Of a DNA stretch of 64,000 bases, positions 1-8,033 are shown one piece after another (positions within the stretch are counted from its first letter, which is position 1; the number at the start of each line of letters is the position of its first letter). The DNA comes from Anaerobiospirillum thomasii (GTDB lineage: Bacteria > Pseudomonadota > Gammaproteobacteria > Enterobacterales > Succinivibrionaceae): NCBI RefSeq assembly GCF_900445255.1, contig NZ_UAPU01000007.1, forward strand, positions 161,001 to 225,000. Direction: 5' to 3'. A model generated the notes under the pieces. It saw only the letters and a list, made by a program, of their open reading frames with translations. It made no database searches and had not been told where the DNA came from. The position numbers were made by a program, and so were the translations under genes.

Positions 1-29
1 AATAGCAATATTAAACTCAGGAGAATTAT

Positions 30-977
30 ATGGCTCTTTATGTAAATACTAACGTTTCAGCCATTAATGGCCAACGTAAACTTACAAATGCAACCAATGC
101 GCTTAATGTTTCATATCAGAGATTAGCATCAGGTCTTAGAATCAACTCAGCTAAAGACGATGCTGCAGGTCTTCAGATCTCTGATCGTCTTACCTCTCAG
201 ATCAACGGTTTAGGCCAAGGCAATAGAAACTGTAATGACGGCATTGCTTTTGCCCAGACAATTGAAGGCGCCATGGATGAGATGACCAATATGCTGCAGC
301 GTGTCAGAACTCTCTCCATTCAATCAGCCAACGGCACATATTCAGCTGAAGATCGTGTTGCTATTCAGCAGGAAATTGAGCAGTTATCAGCTGAAATTAC
401 CCGTATTTCATGTAAAACCACCTATGCCGGAAAAACTGTCCTTAATGGATTTAGAACAGCACAAACAGGTGGTGCCGCTGGCGGTAACAGTGACTCAACC
501 ATTATCGGTTCAAATGGTAGCGTGACTTTCCAGGTTGGTGCTAATGCCAACGACACCATTGCAGTAGCTGGCATGTCAAAAGGCTTTATGCTTTCCATGA
601 TAGCCTCACAAGCAGGAATTACAACTCTAAATGATACAACAGGTTTTAAAGCTATAAATGGCGTTGGTATTTCCTTCTCTGTATCAAATCAGTCTCAGTC
701 ACAGTTAACACTTGGTAATGTTGATAAATTAATTCAGGTTATCGACTCAAAGCGTGCTGAGCTTGGTGCTGTACAAAACCGTATGGAATCAACCATCAGA
801 AATCAGGCCAACATTCAGGAAAATGAGTCAGATGCCCGCTCACGTATCCGTGATACAGACTTTGCTGAGGAAACTGCATCATTAACTGCAAATCAAATAT
901 TGCAGCAGGCCTCACAGACCATTTTATCCCAGGCCAATCAGAGACCACAGATTGCTCTGTCTCTGCTTGGAGGTTAA
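30..977 (+). CDS. fliC: Flagellin (tandem copy 1)
   Basis: Structural subunit of the flagellar filament, exported by the flagellar type III system and polymerised at the tip. The 315-residue protein has the conserved N-terminal D0/D1 region (residues 1-140, with RLASGLRINSAKDDAAGLQI) and C-terminal D1/D0 region (last ~90 residues, ending in SLLGG). Only a short variable centre of ~80 residues lies between them, so large D2/D3 domains are absent. Unusually for a flagellin it has cysteines, at 68 (NRNCNDG) and 128 (RISCKTTYAG). A clear AGGAG precedes the ATG. It is first of three tandem copies; its promoter lies outside the window. The 5' leader that is visible is nearly identical to that of copy 2. 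Identification is certain; the paralogue name is arbitrary. Confidence 0.97.
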   Translation: MALYVNTNVSAINGQRKLTNATNALNVSYQRLASGLRINSAKDDAAGLQISDRLTSQINGLGQGNRNCNDGIAFAQTIEGAMDEMTNMLQRVRTLSIQSANGTYSAEDRVAIQQEIEQLSAEITRISCKTTYAGKTVLNGFRTAQTGGAAGGNSDSTIIGSNGSVTFQVGANANDTIAVAGMSKGFMLSMIASQAGITTLNDTTGFKAINGVGISFSVSNQSQSQLTLGNVDKLIQVIDSKRAELGAVQNRMESTIRNQANIQENESDARSRIRDTDFAEETASLTANQILQQASQTILSQANQRPQIALSLLGG

Positions 978-1018
978 TAAATTATTTAAAGCTTTCTCTC
1001 CTGAGCAATATGCTCATT

Positions 1019-1046
1019 GGCCAGAGAGTTTTCTCTGGCCCTTTTT
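1019..1046 (+). terminator. Rho-independent terminator of flagellin copy 1
   Basis: A 9-bp stem beginning GGCCAGAG is followed by CTTTTT, 42 bases after the flagellin stop. An identical hairpin follows copy 2, so the duplicated unit includes the terminator. Confidence 0.85.
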
Positions 1047-1096
1047 AGAGAGATTTATATTTACTGATAAAACTTATCTTTTTTCTTTTCAAGACA

Positions 1097-1133
1097 GGCT
1101 CATGTCTTTAATTACTGAGCATAAGCCTTTTTT
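1097..1133 (+). terminator. Possible second hairpin terminator
   Basis: A GGCTCATG...CATAAGCC imperfect stem with a ~15-nt loop is followed by TTTTTT. The same element recurs after flagellin copy 2 (around 2339-2375). It may be a back-up terminator or the 3' end of a small RNA. The stem has one mismatch, so confidence is modest. Confidence 0.4.
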
Positions 1134-1215
1134 CATTAATTTAAATCCATATCCTCTCATATGAGATACCAGCAGATCTCGCTTCCATTTTATTAATTTA
1201 TATTTATTTTTAATC

Positions 1216-1232
1216 TTGGCACACTTTTTTCT
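1216..1232 (+). promoter_or_regulatory. Sigma-54-like promoter of flagellin copy 2
   Basis: CTTGGCAC carries the -24 GG element at 1218-1219. The -12 position (1230-1231) reads TC instead of the consensus GC, with the correct 10-nt spacing. The same arrangement recurs before copy 3, which argues for function despite the -12 mismatch. No sigma-28 motif (GCCGATAA) was found in this leader. Confidence 0.45.
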
Positions 1233-1306
1233 TTATAGGAGTCATACATTACAAACTGCCTTAAACGGCAAAGTTTTAATAGCAATATTAAACTCAGGAG
1301 AATTAT

Positions 1307-2221
1307 ATGGCTCTTTATGTAAATACTAACGTTTCAGCCATTAACGGCCAACGTAAACTTACAAATGCAACCAATGCGCTTAATGTTTCATATCAGAGAT
1401 TAGCATCAGGTCTTAGAATCAACTCAGCCAAAGACGATGCTGCCGGTCTTCAGATCTCTGATCGTCTTACCTCTCAGATCAACGGTTTAGGCCAAGGCAA
1501 TAGAAACTGTAACGACGGCATTGCCTTTGCCCAGACAATTGAAGGCGCTATGGATGAGATGACCAATATGCTGCAGCGCGTAAGAACTCTCTCCATTCAG
1601 GCTGCCAACGGTACCTACTCACAGGAAGACAGAAAATCAATTCAGCAGGAAATAACTCAGTTATCAACTGAAATTACCCGTATTGCCTGTAAGACCACAT
1701 ATGCAGGTAAAACTGTATTAAATGGCTGGGCAGCAAATAATAATACAATTATCGCTTCTGACGGCAATGTAACTTTCCAGGTTGGCGCCAATGCCAATGA
1801 CACTATTCTGGTTACTAATATGTCAACCGGCTACATGTTATCCATGATTGCATCCAAAGCCGGTATTACAAACTTTAATACTACAACAGGCCTTCATACA
1901 GAAAATGGTCAAATTAGATTCTCAGTTACCAATCAGTCACAGGCACAGTTAACCCTTGGTAATATTGACAAATTAATCCAGGTTATCGACTCAAAGCGTG
2001 CTGAGCTTGGTGCTGTACAGAATCGTATGGAATCAACCATCAGAAATCAGGCCAACATTCAGGAAAATGAGTCAGATGCCCGCTCACGTATCCGTGATAC
2101 AGACTTTGCTGAGGAGACTGCATCATTAACTGCAAATCAAATATTACAGCAGGCCTCACAGACCATTTTATCCCAGGCCAATCAGAGACCACAGATTGCT
2201 CTGTCTCTGCTTGGAGGTTAA
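1307..2221 (+). CDS. fliC: Flagellin (tandem copy 2)
   Basis: Filament subunit of 304 residues, almost identical to copy 1 over residues 1-98 and over the C-terminal ~95 residues. It differs in the central region after the second cysteine, which is the shortest of the three copies. Cys68 (NRNCNDG) and Cys128 (RIACKTTYAG) are retained. AGGAG lies 6 nt before the ATG. The 5' leader, terminator and part of the 3' region are duplicated from copy 1, which suggests recent tandem duplication or ongoing gene conversion. It has its own sigma-54-like promoter and terminator, so it is probably monocistronic. Confidence 0.97.
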   Translation: MALYVNTNVSAINGQRKLTNATNALNVSYQRLASGLRINSAKDDAAGLQISDRLTSQINGLGQGNRNCNDGIAFAQTIEGAMDEMTNMLQRVRTLSIQAANGTYSQEDRKSIQQEITQLSTEITRIACKTTYAGKTVLNGWAANNNTIIASDGNVTFQVGANANDTILVTNMSTGYMLSMIASKAGITNFNTTTGLHTENGQIRFSVTNQSQAQLTLGNIDKLIQVIDSKRAELGAVQNRMESTIRNQANIQENESDARSRIRDTDFAEETASLTANQILQQASQTILSQANQRPQIALSLLGG

Positions 2222-2262
2222 TAAATTATTTAAAGCTTTCTCTCCTGAGCAATATGCTCATT

Positions 2263-2290
2263 GGCCAGAGAGTTTTCTCTGGCCCTTTTT
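2263..2290 (+). terminator. Rho-independent terminator of flagellin copy 2
   Basis: Same GGCCAGAG-type stem and CTTTTT tract as after copy 1, at the same distance from the stop codon. Confidence 0.85.
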
Positions 2291-2465
2291 AGAGAGATTA
2301 TATTTACTACTATAACTTATCTATTTTCTTTTCAAGACAGGCTCATGTCTTTAATTACTGAGCATAAGCCTTTTTTCTTGAATCTCATCTCTAAGAAATA
2401 TCTAAAATTAAATCTTGTCTGCGCATTAATCCACCACAGTTTCAATATTTTTAAATAATTTAGTC

Positions 2466-2482
2466 TTGGCATAGTTTTTTCA
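2466..2482 (+). promoter_or_regulatory. Sigma-54-like promoter of flagellin copy 3
   Basis: CTTGGCAT carries GG at 2468-2469, and the -12 position (2480-2481) reads TC. This is the same geometry and the same deviation from consensus as the element before copy 2. Downstream, the leader can form a TTTTGTC/GACAAAA hairpin (2512-2529) just before the ribosome binding site. Confidence 0.42.
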
Positions 2483-2551
2483 TATAGACAATAAATTATT
2501 ATACGTCGTTATTTTGTCATTAGACAAAAAGAAACTCAGGAGAATACATGT

Positions 2552-3487
2552 ATGGCTCTTTACGTCAATACCAACGTTTCTGCCATTAATGGCCAGCGTA
2601 AGCTTACCAACTCTACAAATGCCCTTAATGTTTCATATCAGAGATTAGCATCTGGTCTTAGAATCAACTCAGCTAAAGACGATGCTGCAGGTCTTCAGAT
2701 CTCTGACCGTCTTACCTCTCAGATCAACGGTTTAGGCCAGGGCAACAGAAACTGTAATGACGGCATTGCCTTTGCCCAGACAATTGAAGGCGCTATGGAT
2801 GAAATGACCAATATGCTGCAGCGTGTCAGAACCCTCTCCATTCAGGCTGCCAACGGCACTTATTCTACCGAGGACAGAAAGTCTATTCAGCAGGAAATTA
2901 CTCAGCTTTCAACAGAAATTACCCGTATTGCCTGCAAAACAACATATGCTGGTAAAACTGTTTTAGATGGATTTAGAGTAAACGCAGCAGGTGGCGGTAA
3001 CAGTAATACAACCATCATAGGATCAGATGGTAAAGTAACCTTCCAGGTTGGTGCCAATGCCAATGACACCATTGCCGTAACAGATATGTCAAAAGGCTTT
3101 ATGCTTTCAATTATCGCCTCAAGAGCAGGTATAACAGCTTTTAATGACACAACTGGTTTTGTTAACTCTAATGGACTAGTACGTTTCTCTGTAACTAATC
3201 AGTCACAGGCTCAGTTAACTTTAGGCAATATTGACTCTATGATTCAGGTTATTGATTCAAAACGTGCCGAGCTTGGTGCTGTACAGAACCGTATGGAGTC
3301 AACCATCAGAAATCAGGCCAACATTCAGGAAAATGAATCTGATGCACGTTCACGTATTCGTGATACCGACTTTGCTGAGGAGACCGCTGCACTTACTGCC
3401 AATCAGATATTGCAGCAGGCCTCACAGTCTATTTTATCCCAGGCCAATCAGAGACCACAGATTGCTCTGTCACTGCTTGGCGGTTAA
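2552..3487 (+). CDS. fliC: Flagellin (tandem copy 3)
   Basis: Filament subunit of 311 residues. The D0/D1 ends match copies 1 and 2, both cysteines (68 and 128) are kept, and the central segment is distinct with a Gly/Asn-rich stretch. Its leader differs from the other copies: an extra ATG at 2548, out of frame by 4 nt, opens a 13-codon ORF that overlaps the real start, and the SD-to-start spacing is 9 nt instead of 6. This may lower or tune translation. It is followed by its own hairpin terminator. Identification is certain. Confidence 0.97.
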   Translation: MALYVNTNVSAINGQRKLTNSTNALNVSYQRLASGLRINSAKDDAAGLQISDRLTSQINGLGQGNRNCNDGIAFAQTIEGAMDEMTNMLQRVRTLSIQAANGTYSTEDRKSIQQEITQLSTEITRIACKTTYAGKTVLDGFRVNAAGGGNSNTTIIGSDGKVTFQVGANANDTIAVTDMSKGFMLSIIASRAGITAFNDTTGFVNSNGLVRFSVTNQSQAQLTLGNIDSMIQVIDSKRAELGAVQNRMESTIRNQANIQENESDARSRIRDTDFAEETAALTANQILQQASQSILSQANQRPQIALSLLGG

Positions 3488-3506
3488 TTATTAATCTTCC
3501 CTGAGT

Positions 3507-3544
3507 TAAAAGCCTGGATAGATTGCCATTCATCCAGGCTTTTA
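3507..3544 (+). terminator. Terminator of flagellin copy 3
   Basis: A 13-bp stem (TAAAAGCCTGGAT with its complement at 3532-3544) around a 12-nt loop, with A- and T-rich flanks. It could work in both directions. Confidence 0.8.
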
Positions 3545-3545
3545 A

Positions 3546-3578
3546 TTAAAAAAATAGCCCACAGATGTGAGCTATTTT
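3546..3578 (-). terminator. Terminator of the epimerase/lipoprotein operon
   Basis: On the minus strand an AAAATAGC/GCTATTTT stem (3551-3578) is followed by a T run, 19 bases past the stop of the minus-strand epimerase gene. It forms a convergent pair with the flagellin terminator. Confidence 0.7.
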
Positions 3579-3596
3579 CATCGATTTTACGCATTC

Positions 3597-4454
3597 TTAT
3601 TTAAAATCAGCCTCTGCCATCTTCTTCTCGATAAACTCACGGGCTGCAATAATCTTATCTAGTGCCTGAGGATCATTCTCTCCCCACATCTCAAGCAGGA
3701 AAGCACCGCGATAGTTTAATGCCTTGAGCTTTTTGAATATAGTAAGAAAATCAACAGTACCCTGTCCAAAATAAAGATCACGGAACTGTCCCTTGCAGGT
3801 ATCACTTACAGGCAGTGTCTCCTTTAAGTGAATGGCTGCAATCTTATCAATTCCTACCTCAAGCTCATGTGGTACATCATTGTTCCAGCCTGTAAGATTG
3901 CCTACATCAGGATATACGCCAAACCATGGAGATTTGATAAGATCATCATACTCCTTCCACTTAGTAATGGAATTTAAAAATGGAGTATCCATAATTTCCG
4001 TGGCCAGCATAACCTGACATGCGGCAGCATACTCAACAGCCTTTCTGGTTCCCTCAATAAAGCGCTCTTTTGTGCCCTCGTCCTGATCTTCATAATAAAC
4101 ATCATAGCCTGCAAGCTGAATAGTACGCACTCCAGTGTCACAGGCAAAATCAATAGCCTTGACCATGATTTCCATGGCTCTGTCACGTACTGAGGCATCA
4201 TGAGAGCCAAATGGATATTTTCTATGACCTGACAGACACATTGAAGGCACACGCACATCAAGATCTGACTTTAATTTAACAAAATCAAGTCTCTGCTCTT
4301 TAGTCCAGTCAAGACGTGACAATCTCTCGTCAGTTTCGTCTACAGAGATTTCCATAAAGTCAAAGCCACCTGCCTTGACCATTTTAAATCTCTCAGCAAA
4401 GCTTAAAGATTTAGGCATCGCTTTTTCGTAAATACCAATTGGGTGCTGTCTCAT
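3597..4454 (-). CDS. ulaE: L-ribulose-5-phosphate 3-epimerase (UlaE/SgbU)
   Basis: Cytoplasmic TIM-barrel epimerase (xylose-isomerase-like/AP-endonuclease-2 superfamily) that interconverts L-xylulose-5-P and L-ribulose-5-P. The 285 residues match the usual ~284 of UlaE/SgbU. Family stretches are clear throughout: IPLGIYEKA-like start, SVDETDERLSRLDW, RVPSMCLSGHR, QLAGYDVYY, ATEIMDTPF, YPDVGNLTGW and LLEMWGEN near the end. It lies 30 bp downstream of the MglB-like lipoprotein and probably shares its transcript. No other 3-epimerase was seen in the window, so it likely serves both the polyol region and the diketogulonate pathway. Family assignment is strong; choosing ulaE over sgbU is arbitrary. 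Confidence 0.93.
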   Translation of the reverse strand: MRQHPIGIYEKAMPKSLSFAERFKMVKAGGFDFMEISVDETDERLSRLDWTKEQRLDFVKLKSDLDVRVPSMCLSGHRKYPFGSHDASVRDRAMEIMVKAIDFACDTGVRTIQLAGYDVYYEDQDEGTKERFIEGTRKAVEYAAACQVMLATEIMDTPFLNSITKWKEYDDLIKSPWFGVYPDVGNLTGWNNDVPHELEVGIDKIAAIHLKETLPVSDTCKGQFRDLYFGQGTVDFLTIFKKLKALNYRGAFLLEMWGENDPQALDKIIAAREFIEKKMAEADFK

Positions 4455-4484
4455 ACTAACCTCACTTTGACTTAAAAAGCACTG

Positions 4485-5474
4485 TTATTCTTTGGTAATC
4501 TTGGAGTATGGCACGGTTATAACTCTGCCCTCGACACTAAGATCATATTTGTCCTTTAATGCCTGCAGATCCATATCAGGCATGGTAAAGAGATCTATAG
4601 CAACCCTGGCCATGGTCTGACTGTCATTGCATACAGTTCCTATCATAGTACCGCTCTTTACTGCATCCACTGCTTCTTTAATGGCATCAATGCCAATAAC
4701 AGGTATTGTCTTGTCACCACCTGCTATATTGTATTTATCTTCATTAAGACGGGCAATGGCACCTAGAGCCATAGCATCGTTGTTACCAACTATAAGCTCA
4801 ATTTTATCATAACCGTTTCTGATTATAGCTCTATCCATGGCATCAAAGCCCTGCTGAAAACCCCAGTTGGCATATTCAACATGGACAATATTAAAATCAA
4901 TTTTATTTTCCTTTAAACCATTGAACAGAGCCTGAGTTCTATCTCGTGTATCCTGATGGTCAACCTCACCCTTTAAAAGCACAATATCTATTTTGCCATT
5001 GCCATTGGTATCAACCTTATGACCTTTGGCTATATAGTCTTTTAAAATCTCTACCTGATAATAGCCAGAGCTTGAAGGATCGGTACCTATAAAGGCAGCA
5101 TGCTCAAAACTATCAAGCACTTTTTTATCTGGCAGTCTGTTAACAAAGATAACGCGGCTGTCTTTATCCTTAAGACCATCTGCCACATCGTAGGCATATG
5201 AGGTATCAACAAGATTTAACAGCAGATTTACAGATTTGGTATTGATAGCTGAGTCAATCTGCTGTGACTGTAGCAGAAGATCATCTGCAGCATTGTGGGT
5301 TTTAACCTTAACCCCTTTTTCCTTGGCACAACTGTCTATACTCTTTTGCAGAGAATTTATAAATTCATTGCTCAGATCAAAGTAGAAGGCATCAAGTTTT
5401 ACCTCATCAGCGCATGCAGCGCTGCATCCTGTAAGAGCAAGAGCACAGGCAAGAGCTTTATATTTATTATCCAT
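4485..5474 (-). CDS. MglB-like galactose/ribose-family sugar-binding lipoprotein
   Basis: Periplasmic sugar-binding protein of the type I (ribose/galactose) fold. The ATG at 5474 is chosen over an upstream in-frame start because AGGGAG lies 8 nt before it and it opens directly into a signal peptide. The signal ends in LTGC, a lipobox with Cys17 as the predicted lipidated residue. DTNGNGKID (155-163) matches the calcium-binding loop of galactose-binding protein MglB, and GIDAIKEAVDAVKSG is the typical C-terminal lobe motif. No MglA or MglC homologue is adjacent; the nearest importer, at 8.1-11.6 kb, has its own binding protein. It could feed that importer or act as a chemoreceptor ligand-binding protein. 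Substrate unknown. Confidence 0.85.
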   Translation of the reverse strand: MDNKYKALACALALTGCSAACADEVKLDAFYFDLSNEFINSLQKSIDSCAKEKGVKVKTHNAADDLLLQSQQIDSAINTKSVNLLLNLVDTSYAYDVADGLKDKDSRVIFVNRLPDKKVLDSFEHAAFIGTDPSSSGYYQVEILKDYIAKGHKVDTNGNGKIDIVLLKGEVDHQDTRDRTQALFNGLKENKIDFNIVHVEYANWGFQQGFDAMDRAIIRNGYDKIELIVGNNDAMALGAIARLNEDKYNIAGGDKTIPVIGIDAIKEAVDAVKSGTMIGTVCNDSQTMARVAIDLFTMPDMDLQALKDKYDLSVEGRVITVPYSKITKE

Positions 5475-5493
5475 ACATTTACTCCCTATTAGC

Positions 5494-5527
5494 AAAAAAA
5501 GCACCTAAACAGTATTGATTAGGTGCT
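5494..5527 (-). terminator. Terminator between polyol dehydrogenase and lipoprotein genes
   Basis: On the minus strand an AGCACCTAA/TTAGGTGCT stem is followed by seven T residues. It ends about 20 bp before the lipoprotein start codon, so the lipoprotein and epimerase genes depend either on read-through or on a promoter inside the dehydrogenase gene. Confidence 0.8.
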
Positions 5528-5557
5528 CTACACTCTCTACGGTTCTATTAAAATTCC

Positions 5558-6634
5558 TTAAGGTTTTAAGATAACCTTGATGGCCTCGGTGCTGTGAGCA
5601 ATCTCAAAGGCCTTCTTCCAGTCATCAAGACCAAATGAATGAGTTACTACACCCTTTGAAGTCATCAGACCGCGATCTAAAAGATCGATTACTGTTGGAT
5701 AGCAGTAAGGGCCTAAGTGTGAACCTAACAAATCGATTTCCTTTCTGTCACCGATGATTGACCAGTCAGCTGTAGTCTCCTGACCAAATACTGACATTTC
5801 AACAAAGCGACCTAACTTTCTAATCATCTCAAGACCCTGGACAGCACCGCGTGGGTTGCCAGTAGCCTCGATGTATACATCACAGCCATAGCCGTCAGTC
5901 AGATCCTTAACAATCTTGATGGCATCTTCCTTGGCTGGGTTGATAACTAGGTCTGCACCAAACTTCTTGGCAAGCTCTAAACGGGCATCGATAGTATCAA
6001 GCACAATTAATTTCTTAGGTGTCTTTAACTTGGCAGCCTGAACAATACCAAGACCTAAGGTTCCGGCACCTGCTAACACTACAACATCCTCAAACTGAAT
6101 GTTGGCGCGCTGTACAGTGTGCATTGAACAGGCCATTGGCTCAATTAAAGCGGCATCTTCTAAAGACAGGTTCTCGGGGATCTTATGAATTACTGAGTTT
6201 TTGTGGAAGAGCATGTACTCGGCCATACCACCGTCTGCAATCTTGCCCTGATAGCCATACATATCGTGTGGCTCACACATCCAGTACTGACCTGACTTAC
6301 AGAATCTGCACTTGCCGCAAGGAAGGATCTGCTCGGCTAAAATTCTCTCACCTAACTTGACGCCAAAGAACTCCTCAGCACCCTCACCGAGCTCTACTAC
6401 AGTACCGAAGAACTCGTGGCCTGGAACTACAGGAGTCTTAACCCATGGATCCTCGCCCCAGAACATTGCTGCGCCGGCTTCACACTTGATATCGCCTGCA
6501 CATACACCACAAGCTGAAACTTTGATTAAAAGCTCATTTGGACCTGGTCTTGGAGTGTCAATCATCTCAAGACGGTAGTCATGTGGACCGTGGTTAACAA
6601 GAGCTTTCATTTTCTCAGGAATCTGTACTGCCAT
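5558..6634 (-). CDS. Zinc-dependent polyol dehydrogenase (EltD-like, MDR family)
   Basis: NAD(P)-dependent medium-chain dehydrogenase of 358 residues, predicted to oxidise a sugar alcohol to a ketose. The ATG at 6634 follows GAGGAT; a longer in-frame extension lacks a ribosome binding site. Visible features: catalytic zinc region with Cys45, His73 and Glu74 (GVCAGD, PGHEF), structural-zinc cysteines 106, 109, 112 and 120, and the nucleotide-binding motif GAGTLGLG. The N-terminus (PEKMKALV) and QYWMCEPHDMYG resemble proteins annotated erythritol/L-threitol dehydrogenase. The neighbouring pentulose-phosphate epimerase and LyxK-like kinase favour a substrate yielding L-xylulose, such as xylitol or L-arabinitol; this is inference. 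A palindromic operator overlaps its promoter. Confidence 0.85.
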   Translation of the reverse strand: MAVQIPEKMKALVNHGPHDYRLEMIDTPRPGPNELLIKVSACGVCAGDIKCEAGAAMFWGEDPWVKTPVVPGHEFFGTVVELGEGAEEFFGVKLGERILAEQILPCGKCRFCKSGQYWMCEPHDMYGYQGKIADGGMAEYMLFHKNSVIHKIPENLSLEDAALIEPMACSMHTVQRANIQFEDVVVLAGAGTLGLGIVQAAKLKTPKKLIVLDTIDARLELAKKFGADLVINPAKEDAIKIVKDLTDGYGCDVYIEATGNPRGAVQGLEMIRKLGRFVEMSVFGQETTADWSIIGDRKEIDLLGSHLGPYCYPTVIDLLDRGLMTSKGVVTHSFGLDDWKKAFEIAHSTEAIKVILKP

Positions 6635-6661
6635 AATTAAATCCTCACTATGTCTGTAAAT

Positions 6662-6681
6662 TAATGACAACGTTGTCATTA
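6662..6681 (-). promoter_or_regulatory. LacI-type operator overlapping the dehydrogenase promoter
   Basis: A perfect 20-bp palindrome, TAATGACAACGTTGTCATTA, has the central CG typical of LacI-family operators. On the minus strand a TATAAT -10 box (6683-6678) overlaps it, so a bound protein would block transcription of the dehydrogenase. The half CGTTGTCATT recurs at 8041-8050 and 27662-27671. No convincing -35 box at 17-bp spacing was found. Confidence 0.8.
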
Positions 6682-6744
6682 TAGCCTAGCAAAAAACACC
6701 AATTAGTGATCTATGTTTTATTTTTTGATAAAAAGCAAAACAAA

Positions 6745-7755
6745 TCAGATAATCAGTTTTCCGTAAATGTACACCCTGTCAAAGGATGCAAAATCATTAT
6801 TGGAATTTATAAGAGAAAACAGGAGTTTAGTGATCTCATCACCCCATTCATCGGCTGAATTGTAGACGCATGGTACGCTATAGCCAAAGTCTTTGGCAAA
6901 AGGCACCTCGTCAAATGAAAAATAGCGCATAGAGCGGTGAATTCCAAGACGTCTGCTCGCACCTATGGTGGCAAGCATCATAGGACCGTTAAGCCCCACA
7001 GCAATTGATGGTATATAGCCTAGGTTCTTTAAATACTCATAAACATCACTGCGTGCACCGTCGTAATTGTAGCTTGTATAACAGACATCATATTTAATCT
7101 TTGATAAATCAAATACTTTTTTAATTCCTTCAAGACGGTTTATAGAAATCATAGAGTCTTTGGGGCCTGATATGACAATCATGCTCTCAATATCTTTTAG
7201 CGATGAGAGATACTGTCCGGCCTTGATGCCAAGCTCGATATTGTTTAAAAACACTCCTGGCAGAGATTTGTCATATATATCTCTGTCAAGCAGCACCAGA
7301 GGTATATTCTGGGCTTTGACAATATCAAGATAGCCTGGATTGTAATGTTTTGCATCATTGACCACAGATAGAACAATGCCCGAGGCCTTGTAGCTGACAA
7401 GGGCATTGATAGCTCTCTGCTCGGCCTCCTCATTGCCGTTGGTTTCAAACATCATGACACTATACCCTTTTTTATCACTCTCAAGGCACAGTCTCTTGAT
7501 GACGTCGGCATAAACCCTGTTATAGGTTGAATCTGACACTACGCCAATGATTTTAGAATCATTGCTCTTTAGCGATCTGGCAAATAAATTTGGTTTATAA
7601 TCAAGCTCTTTGGCTATAGCATAAATCCTCTCCCTGGTCTCTTTTTTAACCAGCTCAGGATGAGCAAAGGCGCGGGATACTGTAATATTGGTAACATTGG
7701 CCTTAAGAGCAATGTCAACTATGGTCGAAGCCTTTTTGGTAACGTCATCATTCAT
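6745..7755 (-). CDS. LacI-family transcriptional repressor
   Basis: DNA-binding regulator of 336 residues. The ATG at 7755 is preceded by GGTAGGT; the upstream extension lacks a good ribosome binding site. The N-terminal helix-turn-helix plus hinge (residues ~9-60: TIVDIALKANVTNITVSRAF, then RIYAIAKELDYKPNLFARSL) is canonical, followed by a ribose-binding-type effector domain. It sits between the dehydrogenase gene and the divergent ABC importer operon, both of which carry the operator-like motif at their promoters. It is therefore the likely regulator of both, responding to an imported polyol or its oxidised or phosphorylated product. The effector cannot be told from sequence. Confidence 0.92.
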   Translation of the reverse strand: MNDDVTKKASTIVDIALKANVTNITVSRAFAHPELVKKETRERIYAIAKELDYKPNLFARSLKSNDSKIIGVVSDSTYNRVYADVIKRLCLESDKKGYSVMMFETNGNEEAEQRAINALVSYKASGIVLSVVNDAKHYNPGYLDIVKAQNIPLVLLDRDIYDKSLPGVFLNNIELGIKAGQYLSSLKDIESMIVISGPKDSMISINRLEGIKKVFDLSKIKYDVCYTSYNYDGARSDVYEYLKNLGYIPSIAVGLNGPMMLATIGASRRLGIHRSMRYFSFDEVPFAKDFGYSVPCVYNSADEWGDEITKLLFSLINSNNDFASFDRVYIYGKLII

Positions 7756-7780
7756 TATAAACCTACCATTTTTTCTTATT

Positions 7781-7810
7781 ATTATATTTATAATCAAATA
7801 TTTAGCACAA
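7781..7810 (-). promoter_or_regulatory. Candidate sigma-70 promoter of the LacI-type repressor
   Basis: Minus-strand TTGTGC (7810-7805) and TATAAT (7786-7781) are separated by 18 bp, upstream of the repressor start at 7755. Confidence 0.45.
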
Positions 7811-7985
7811 CTAAAAAGCTTCTAAATACTAAGAAGCTCTTATTTAAAAGTAATATATTGCAATGAAAACTTTTGTTAACTGTGTCCTAAAACAACGAAT
7901 TTTTCTCCAAAAAATACTTTTTTCAATATTTTTTTGTGATATATAGCTCGTTTTTTAAACAAATTATACAAAAATAGAGAAAAAG

Positions 7986-8013
7986 TTGTCCTATGTCACT
8001 AAAAAAATATAAT
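7986..8013 (+). promoter_or_regulatory. Sigma-70 promoter of the ABC importer operon
   Basis: TTGTCC (7986-7991), 16-bp spacer, TATAAT (8008-8013). The predicted start is near 8020, which puts the operator at 8034-8050 just downstream, in a position suited to repression. Confidence 0.65.
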
Positions 8014-8033
8014 TCATTTACTATATTTAAACC

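Noticed and set aside
952..1164. Small frames after flagellin copies 1 and 2 (952-1164 and 2261-2458)
   Set aside because: They read through terminator hairpins and start inside or at the edge of the flagellin 3' end; they look similar only because the flank is duplicated.
7935..7950. CRP site before the ABC importer
   Set aside because: TGTGA is followed by GCTCG at the expected second half; too poor to call.
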